Shown: piece by piece, positions 1-5,111 of the stretch | Layout: the number at the start of each line of letters is the position of its first letter | Position numbering within the stretch: position 1 is the first letter of the stretch | DNA from: JBEKZQ01 sp049509675 | GTDB lineage: Bacteria; Planctomycetota; Planctomycetia; Pirellulales; Thermoguttaceae | Direction: 5' to 3' | Assembly (NCBI GenBank): GCA_049509675.1 | Contig: JBEKZQ010000112.1 | Location: 1-15,081, forward strand | DNA length: 15,081 bases | Notes under the pieces: model-generated | The model's input: the letters and a program-made list of their open reading frames with translations, nothing else | Database searches by the model: none | What the model was told of the DNA's origin: nothing | Made by a program: the position numbers and the translations under genes

Positions 1-1
1 G

Positions 2-109
2 CAAGAAGGTCTTCACTACAACACCTTGCGGCCAAAGAAACGCCATCGCCATTGGACTTACATTCACGGACCGGCCCAAATCATTGCATTTTCCCGCGCA
101 ACAGCGTAA
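2..109 (+). CDS. possible 3' end of an unidentified gene (partial)
   Basis: The frame starting at base 2 stays open for 35 codons and ends in TAA at 107-109. The peptide contains LHYNTLRPKKRHRHW and IHGPAQIIAF. The fragment HYNTLRP faintly recalls the YNxxRP stretch near the end of DDE transposases, but nothing else supports that. Another + frame is also open from base 1 to a TAA at about 172-174, so coding is not certain. The stretch 110-209 holds no gene, RNA or repeat that I can see. I do not recognise the product. Confidence 0.2.
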   Translation, partial: QEGLHYNTLRPKKRHRHWTYIHGPAQIIAFSRATA

Positions 110-209
110 CTTGGGCTAGTGTACGGAGTGGACCTGTGTCCCGGGAGACTTCGCGATTTGCAGTTCTCCTGGGGTAAGCAAACGTCAAGATTTTCTGGCC
201 GGGTGCGTC

Positions 210-1565
210 TTACAGCGTCCAGCCTGTGCGGTATTCGGTGCGGACGTAGCGGTTCGCCTCGGGGAGGTTGGTGATTTCCCCCTTGGCGGCGTCCCAGGTG
301 ATGCGGGCATCGACGCGCTTGGCGATGTTGCCCAGCAGGCAGGTTTCCGTGAGCGGCCCGGAATAGGAGAAGTCGGCCCCGGCCGGGCGGCCCGTCTTGC
401 AGGCCCTGACCCAATCCTGCTCGTGCGAGCCGGCCACGCGGGGCAGCGTCTTGGGCGGCAGCCTGGCCTCTTTCATTTTCTTCTCGGGAATGATCCGCGC
501 GGCGTCGCCGTAGACGCCGCACATGATGGTTCCTCGGCTGCCTTTGAAGAAGGCGCCGCCCTCGGCGGGCACCCGCCGGCCGTCTTCCAACTCGTCGGGC
601 CGGGGCGGCCGCGTCCCTTCGTACCAGGTGAGCTTCAGCGGCGGGAAACCGGGGCGGGCCGGGAATTGAAAGGTCACGATCGCCGAGAGCGGGTGGACCT
701 CGGCCGTGGCGCCGCAACTGGTGGCCTCGATGCTCGCGGGCGGGCCGAGCTTGAGGGCGTCGACCACCGGATCCAGCGAGTGCGCGCCGCGGTCGCCCAT
801 CATCCCGCAGCCGAAGTCCCAGAAACAACGCCACGTCAAAGGATGATAGGCCCGATGAAAGGGGCGCAGGGCCGCCGGGCCGATCCAGAGGTCCCAGTCC
901 ATGCCGGCGGGCACTGGCGGCGAATCCTTGGGCCGCTCGCCCCACGAGGAACTCCAATAAGCATGGCCCCAGGGATAATAGGACAAGTCGCACCAGGCAT
1001 CGACCTCGCGGATCTCGCCGATCACTCCAGCGGCAATCCACTCGCAGATCAGGGCGTGCGCCTCGCTGGAATGGCCCTGGATGCCCATCTGCGTGGCCAC
1101 TTTGGTCTCCCGGGCGGCCGTCGCCAGCATGCGCGCCTCGTACACGTCGTGCGTCAACGGCTTCTGGCAGTAGACGTGCTTGCCGGCCTTCATGGCGGCC
1201 ATGGAAATCACGGCGTGCGTATGATCGGGCGTGGCCACCACCACGCCGTCGATCTCTTTCTGCACGTCGAGCATGCGGCGAAAGTCGCTGTAGACCTTGG
1301 CGCGGGGATATTTCTTGATTGTTGCGGCGGCGTAATTCTGCGGATCGACGTCGCACAGGGCCACGATGTTCTCGCCCTCCAAAGCGGACAGGTTCCCCGC
1401 GCCCATGCCGCCGATGCCGATGCCGGCAATGTTCATCTTCTCGCTGGGCGGCACGTGCCGCGGACCTCCCAAAACCTGCCGCGGCACGATCGTCAGCGCG
1501 GCCGCACTCCCGGCCAGGACGGTACACGTTCTCAGAAAGTCGCGACGCGTCGGTCCGGCAGACAT
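210..1565 (-). CDS. Tat-exported Gfo/Idh/MocA family oxidoreductase
   Basis: This 451-aa protein should be an NAD(P)-dependent sugar or cyclitol dehydrogenase that is exported folded through the Tat system. The leader has RRDFLR at residues 7-12, then a short hydrophobic stretch to about residue 32. The Rossmann dinucleotide motif GIGIGGMGAGN lies at 48-58, and PDHTHA near 113-118. The usual EKP signature reads QKP at 134-136, keeping the catalytic Lys but replacing Glu. The D-x-x-x-H catalytic pair is Asp258/His262 in GDRGAH. Length fits the planctomycete secreted branch of the family. The ATG start is backed by AGGAG seven bases upstream. It is divergent from the second oxidoreductase and appears monocistronic. 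TTGACG on the - strand (1638-1643) is a possible -35, but its -10 is poor. The substrate cannot be told from sequence. Confidence 0.93.
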   Translation of the reverse strand: MSAGPTRRDFLRTCTVLAGSAAALTIVPRQVLGGPRHVPPSEKMNIAGIGIGGMGAGNLSALEGENIVALCDVDPQNYAAATIKKYPRAKVYSDFRRMLDVQKEIDGVVVATPDHTHAVISMAAMKAGKHVYCQKPLTHDVYEARMLATAARETKVATQMGIQGHSSEAHALICEWIAAGVIGEIREVDAWCDLSYYPWGHAYWSSSWGERPKDSPPVPAGMDWDLWIGPAALRPFHRAYHPLTWRCFWDFGCGMMGDRGAHSLDPVVDALKLGPPASIEATSCGATAEVHPLSAIVTFQFPARPGFPPLKLTWYEGTRPPRPDELEDGRRVPAEGGAFFKGSRGTIMCGVYGDAARIIPEKKMKEARLPPKTLPRVAGSHEQDWVRACKTGRPAGADFSYSGPLTETCLLGNIAKRVDARITWDAAKGEITNLPEANRYVRTEYRTGWTL

Positions 1566-1670
1566 GGTGAGACTCCTTGTGCGTTGTGGGGATTCTACAT
1601 CTTGCGTTCACCTTATCTTCACTCTCAGGCAGGCGTGCGTCAACATCTCGCACCTGTTTTCTGCACGGCT

Positions 1671-1728
1671 GTAGGACGGATTGGTTAATCCGTCCGGTTT
1701 CCAGGGACGGATTAACAATCCGTCCTAC
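1671..1728. repeat. inverted pair of palindromes (REP/BIME-like)
   Basis: The first copy (1671-1695) contains GGACGGATT-GGTT-AATCCGTCC, and the second (1705-1728) GGACGGATT-AAC-AATCCGTCC. Each is a hairpin with 9-bp arms and a 3-4 nt loop. The second is the reverse complement of the first apart from one base in the loop, including the outer GTA/TAC. The pair is separated by nine bases and lies between two divergent genes, upstream of the promoter at 1763. The arrangement resembles bacterial interspersed mosaic elements. It could also be bidirectional structure insulating the two promoters. Confidence 0.8.
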
Positions 1729-1762
1729 GGTAATCGTGCAACTTATTCTTTTGCAGCGCCTG

Positions 1763-1791
1763 TTGGCAATCGGAAAATCCGCGACTATAAT
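1763..1791 (+). promoter_or_regulatory. sigma70-type promoter for the 1919-3295 oxidoreductase
   Basis: TTGGCA (1763-1768; five of six consensus bases) is followed by a 17-base spacer and a perfect TATAAT (1786-1791), in an A+T-richer patch of an otherwise GC-rich region. Transcription would start near 1798 and give a leader of about 120 bases before the ATG at 1919. I see no riboswitch fold in the leader. Confidence 0.65.
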
Positions 1792-1918
1792 GCGCTCCAG
1801 TACGGGAACCTGCCTTCGGCGACCCTCCCGCACGACAAACCACGCTGCCGAGCTTGCCGCCAAACCCTATCGGCAGGCGCGCAAGCGCATACCCCCCCAC
1901 CTCAACCGGAGTCCGATC

Positions 1919-3295
1919 ATGGCAAAACACCGCTGGCAGATCACTCGACGTTCGTTCCTTCAATCGGTTGGCGCAGCAGGCGTCGGCGCGATGGCGCTGC
2001 CCGAAATCGTGCCCTCCACCGTATTCGGCGCCGATGCCCCCAGCAACAAACTCAACGTGGCGCTGCTGGCCTGCGGCGAGCGCGCCGTGTCGGACCTGCC
2101 CCGGGATCAGAACGTGGTAGCCATCTGCGACGTCGACACGCGGCCGCTTGGGCAACTGAAGAAGGATCTCGACAAGGCCGGCCAGAAGACCAAGGTCTAC
2201 GAGGACTACCGCAAACTGCTCGATAATGAAAAGTCGGTCGAGGCGGTGGTGATCGCCCCGGGCCAACGCTGGCACGTGCCGATGAGCAAGCGGGCCATGC
2301 TGGCGGGCAAGCACGTCTTCTGCGAGAAGCCGCTGGCGCACAGCGCGGCCCAGGCCCGCGAAATCCGCGAACTGGCCAAGCACTCTCCCAAGCTGGTCAC
2401 GCAGGTCGGTTCTCAGGGCGGCGCGACCGACACCTTCCGCCGCAGCATGGAGGTGATACAGGCGGGCGTGCTGGGCCAGATCCGCGAAGTGTTTGTCTGG
2501 ATGGACCGCGGCTGTGGGCGGAGCACGAACTTCGACACCCATGCCGACCCCATTCCCAAGGAATTGAACTGGGACTTCTGGTGCGGACCATCGAAGGTTC
2601 TGCCGTTCAAGAACGGCTATCTCGGCTTCTGTTTGAATTGGGGTCCGTGGCTGGAGTTCGGCGACGGGCATCTGGCCGACATGGGCGCGCACGGCCTGAA
2701 CCTGCCGTGGCGGGCGCTGCAACTGGGCGCCCCGACCAAGGCCTCCGTCGAGATTCCCGAACCGCTGAAGGACAGCTATCCCTCGGCCACGAAATTCCGC
2801 TGGGAGTTCGCCGCCCGCGAGAACTTGCCGCCGGTCACGCTCTGGTGGAACGACGGCGGCAAGAGCGGCGTGCCGCAGGAACTGGTCCGCGAGGTGCTCA
2901 CCACCTACGGCAGCTTCCCGGGCAACGGCGTCTTGTTCGCCGGCGAGAAGGGCATTCTCTGGTCCGATTGCTGGGGCGTGGGCGGCGTGGTGAAGCTCAA
3001 GAACGAAGCCAAGGGCCACGGCGTGCTGACGCACGAGGGGTGCAAGTCGGTCCCCGTCACGCTGCCGCGTGTGGGCGGAGATCACATGGGCGAGTTCCTC
3101 AGGGCGTGCAAGGGCGGACCCAGGACGTTCCAGGGCTTCGAGACGGCGGCCAGCGTGGCCGAGATCGCCATGGTCGGCATCGTCACCCTGCGTTACGGCA
3201 AGCCGATCGAGTGGGACAGCGAAGCGCTGGCGGTCAAGGGCGAGCCGGCGGCCGAACCGTTTGTCCACCGCCCGGTTCGCACGAAGTGGTTATAA
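1919..3295 (+). CDS. Tat-exported Gfo/Idh/MocA family oxidoreductase, degenerate nucleotide-binding loop
   Basis: The product is 458 aa, starting at the ATG at 1919, which has GGAG seven bases upstream and places the Tat motif TRRSFLQ at residues 9-15. The frame is open far upstream, but that extension crosses the promoter and palindromes and is rejected. EKP is intact at 136-138, and the catalytic D-x-x-x-H is Asp254/His258 in ADMGAH. Two positions are odd. The first glycine-rich loop reads VALLACGERAV, without the family's GxGxxG, and the usual TPDHWH stretch reads APGQRWH. The first change may weaken or alter cofactor binding. The C-terminal beta domain is complete, ending in RTKWL. The gene has its own promoter. 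Its last 62 bases overlap, tail to tail, the end of the glycosyltransferase on the other strand. Substrate unknown. Confidence 0.92.
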   Translation: MAKHRWQITRRSFLQSVGAAGVGAMALPEIVPSTVFGADAPSNKLNVALLACGERAVSDLPRDQNVVAICDVDTRPLGQLKKDLDKAGQKTKVYEDYRKLLDNEKSVEAVVIAPGQRWHVPMSKRAMLAGKHVFCEKPLAHSAAQAREIRELAKHSPKLVTQVGSQGGATDTFRRSMEVIQAGVLGQIREVFVWMDRGCGRSTNFDTHADPIPKELNWDFWCGPSKVLPFKNGYLGFCLNWGPWLEFGDGHLADMGAHGLNLPWRALQLGAPTKASVEIPEPLKDSYPSATKFRWEFAARENLPPVTLWWNDGGKSGVPQELVREVLTTYGSFPGNGVLFAGEKGILWSDCWGVGGVVKLKNEAKGHGVLTHEGCKSVPVTLPRVGGDHMGEFLRACKGGPRTFQGFETAASVAEIAMVGIVTLRYGKPIEWDSEALAVKGEPAAEPFVHRPVRTKWL

Positions 3296-4007
3296 GCCGC
3301 CGCAAACGCCACAGTCCCACGAGGATCGAGGGCAATTCGAGCAGCGGGTTCATGTGCCCGCCGGGGACTTCGCGCCAACTGATCGGCACCTCGACGATCC
3401 GATAGCCCAGGCGCCGGGCGGTCGTCAATAGCTCCAGATCGAAGAGATACCGCGACTCGCGGGTGATGGCAAAGAGCCGCCGGCCGACCTCGGCGCGGAA
3501 CATCTTGAAGCCGCATTGCGTATCGCGCAGGGGCAACTGCAGCAGTCGCCTGGCGACGGCGGCAAAGAGCCGCCCGGCCAGTCCGCGCCCGGCACTGCGC
3601 ACGCGCCGCACGCCGCTTGCGGGCAACAAGCGGGAACCGACGGCCAGGTCGGCCCCGGCCTGGATCGCCTCGGCCAGCCGGCCCTGCTCTTCGATCGGCG
3701 CGGCGCCGTCGGCATCGGCGAACAACAGCAAACGGCCGTTGGCCGCGAGCATGCCCGATCGCACCGCCGCCCCCTTTCCCCGATTCTGCGCGTGCCGGAG
3801 CATGCGCAACTGCGGCCACTCGGGCGCCAGCCGTGCCATCGCATCGGCCAGGCCGTCGTCGCTGCCGTCGTCCACGACCAGGACCTCGTAGTGCGGGCCG
3901 TACTCCGCGTCAAGACCGGTGCGGACGGTCGCAAGATAGGGCGGCAGCCGAGCGGCCTCGTTGTAGGCGGGAATAATAAGCGATAGCGTGATGCTCTCGG
4001 TCGGCAC
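3234..4007 (-). CDS. family 2 glycosyltransferase, dolichyl/polyprenyl-phosphate glucose synthase-like
   Basis: The 257-aa product has a GT-A fold of the DPG-synthase type, which transfers a sugar from a nucleotide donor to polyprenyl phosphate at the inner face of the membrane. Visible motifs are LIIPAYNE (10-17), VVDDGSDD (44-51), the metal-binding DAD at 98-100, VGSR near 123-126, DTQCGFKMFR at 162-171 and WREVPGGHMNP at 211-221. The last two are typical of the ALG5/DPG-synthase branch. There are no C-terminal membrane helices, unlike the GtrB type. The start is GTG, with GGAG eight bases upstream. Its 3' end runs 62 bases into the converging oxidoreductase, and the tail beyond RRLI is poorly conserved in character. 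The nearby GT-C gene is a plausible consumer of the product. Which sugar is moved is not visible. Confidence 0.9.
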   Translation of the reverse strand: MPTESITLSLIIPAYNEAARLPPYLATVRTGLDAEYGPHYEVLVVDDGSDDGLADAMARLAPEWPQLRMLRHAQNRGKGAAVRSGMLAANGRLLLFADADGAAPIEEQGRLAEAIQAGADLAVGSRLLPASGVRRVRSAGRGLAGRLFAAVARRLLQLPLRDTQCGFKMFRAEVGRRLFAITRESRYLFDLELLTTARRLGYRIVEVPISWREVPGGHMNPLLELPSILVGLWRLRRLITTSCEPGGGQTVRPPARP

Positions 4008-4077
4008 GGCAGATTCTCCACCGCCGAGGCTAACATGCCGGACCGGGAAAATCCAGGCCCTTCATGTCCTTGGGCGC

Positions 4078-4105
4078 TTGCATTGGCCGTGCGGGGACTT
4101 ATAGT
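4078..4105 (+). promoter_or_regulatory. candidate promoter for the discoidin-like gene
   Basis: TTGCAT (4078-4083), a 16-base spacer and TATAGT (4100-4105) form a moderate sigma70-like match. The inferred start near 4112 would place the three palindromes at 4119-4188 in the 5' leader of the 4227 gene. Confidence 0.35.
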
Positions 4106-4118
4106 GGAGTAAATAGCA

Positions 4119-4188
4119 GGCACACTCCGTGTGCCGTCCGTCGTCGCGTAGCGACGTCATGACGGTAGCCGTGGGTTTCAACCCATGG
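4119..4188. repeat. cluster of three short palindromes in the leader region
   Basis: Three hairpin-forming units follow one another: GGCACAC-TCC-GTGTGCC (4119-4135), CGTCGC-GTA-GCGACG (4142-4156) and CCGTGGG-TTTCAA-CCCATGG (4169-4188, one G-T pair). They differ in sequence, so they are probably three separate repeat units and not one tandem family. They lie 40-110 bases upstream of the 4227 start codon. They could be interspersed repeats or leader RNA structure. Confidence 0.65.
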
Positions 4189-4226
4189 ACCACTTAGCCC
4201 TACCCTTCGAGGAGTCGACCAGTTCC

Positions 4227-4943
4227 ATGAACGCAGAGAATCGCCGCTTGTTGAAATTTGCCGTTGCCACGGCCTTGGTCGTCGGTTGGATTTGTGCGCC
4301 CGCGGTCCGCGCCGTCGAGCCCGGCCAGAAGCAGGTGCCGCTGGGGATCGTGTTGCCCAAGGCGTTGTTTGTGGGGACGCCGAAGAACATCAAGGCGGCC
4401 CCGACGCTTGAGCGGTATTCCGAGGCTGCCCGGCCGCCCCTGATGGTGCCGGAAGGCCTCAAGAACCTGGCCCTGAACAAGAAGGTCACCTCCAGCGATG
4501 AGGCCCCGATCATCGGCGAACTGAGCATGGTTACCGACGGCGACAAGGAGGGCACCGACGGGAGTTTCGTCGAGTTGGCCCCCGGCAAGCAATGGGTCCA
4601 GATCGATCTGGAGAAGCCGGCCGACATCTACGCCGTCGCCCTGTGGCACTTCCACGCCGAAGGCCGCGTCTATCACGGCATGATCGTCCAGGTTTCCGAC
4701 GATCCGAAGTTCACCGAGAAGATCACGACGATATTCAACAACGACTTCGCCAACACGTGCGGTCTGGGCGTGGGCAAGCAACTCGAATACATCGAGGACA
4801 ACCGCGGCAAAGTGATCGACGCAAGGAATGCGACAGGGCAGCCGGTGCGGGGTCGCTATGTCCGCCTCTATTCGAACGGCAACACGTCGAACGACCAGAA
4901 CCAGTACATCGAAGTCGAGGTCTACGGCAAGCCCGTTCCATGA
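4227..4943 (+). CDS. secreted discoidin (F5/8 type C)-like protein
   Basis: The 238-aa protein has a Sec signal peptide (charged residues 1-10, hydrophobic 11-28, likely cleavage after AVRA at 29). A galactose-binding-like beta-sandwich spans about residues 78-234. Typical discoidin features are NLALNKKVTSSDE near the start, VTDGD (102-106), WVQIDLEKPADIYAVALWHF (123-142) and GRYVRLYSNGN (209-219), ending in the strand IEVEVYG. Such domains bind sugars or surface ligands. No catalytic domain is attached. I chose the ATG at 4227 over the in-frame ATG at 4185 because the signal peptide begins there, GGAG lies 12 bases upstream, and the earlier start lies inside a palindrome. It sits between two glycosyltransferase genes on opposite strands. 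The stop is followed 38 bases later by an inverted repeat that could end transcription. Confidence 0.85.
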   Translation: MNAENRRLLKFAVATALVVGWICAPAVRAVEPGQKQVPLGIVLPKALFVGTPKNIKAAPTLERYSEAARPPLMVPEGLKNLALNKKVTSSDEAPIIGELSMVTDGDKEGTDGSFVELAPGKQWVQIDLEKPADIYAVALWHFHAEGRVYHGMIVQVSDDPKFTEKITTIFNNDFANTCGLGVGKQLEYIEDNRGKVIDARNATGQPVRGRYVRLYSNGNTSNDQNQYIEVEVYGKPVP

Positions 4944-4981
4944 ACGCGCGGGTGGAACCGCTTGCACTCGGTGAGTTTGGG

Positions 4982-5111
4982 TGCCACTGCTGGCTTGTCC
5001 AGCAGTGCCCGCCCCCTTCATAATGGAAGCGTGTGAGCTTGACAATCCGTTGCGAACGGCCGCAGTGTTTCTCGTGGTTGGCCGACACTGCTGGGCAAGC
5101 CAGCAGTGGCA
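4982..5111. repeat. inverted pair of 26-bp palindromic repeats
   Basis: The 26 bases at 4982-5007 and the reverse complement of 5086-5111 match at all but one position. Each copy is itself a hairpin, with arms CACTGCTGG and CCAGCAGTG around a 5-base loop. The architecture (two palindromes, head to head, 78 bases apart) is the same as at 1671-1728 but the sequence differs. The left copy is just past the discoidin gene and could act as a terminator. The right copy lies inside the upstream extension of the GT-C reading frame. Confidence 0.85.

Noticed and set aside
1615..1643. Promoter for the 210-1565 gene with TTGACG as -35
   Set aside because: The -10 at 17-base spacing is GAAGAT, only three of six; too weak to list as a feature.
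64..1863. 599-codon open frame antisense to the first oxidoreductase region
   Set aside because: It is a third-position GC shadow: Arg/Gly/Pro/His-rich translation without any family motif, overlapping a clear oxidoreductase and a palindrome pair.
5039..5067. Promoter with perfect TTGACA at 5039
   Set aside because: No acceptable -10 hexamer lies 16-18 bases downstream (GCAGTG or CAGTGT).
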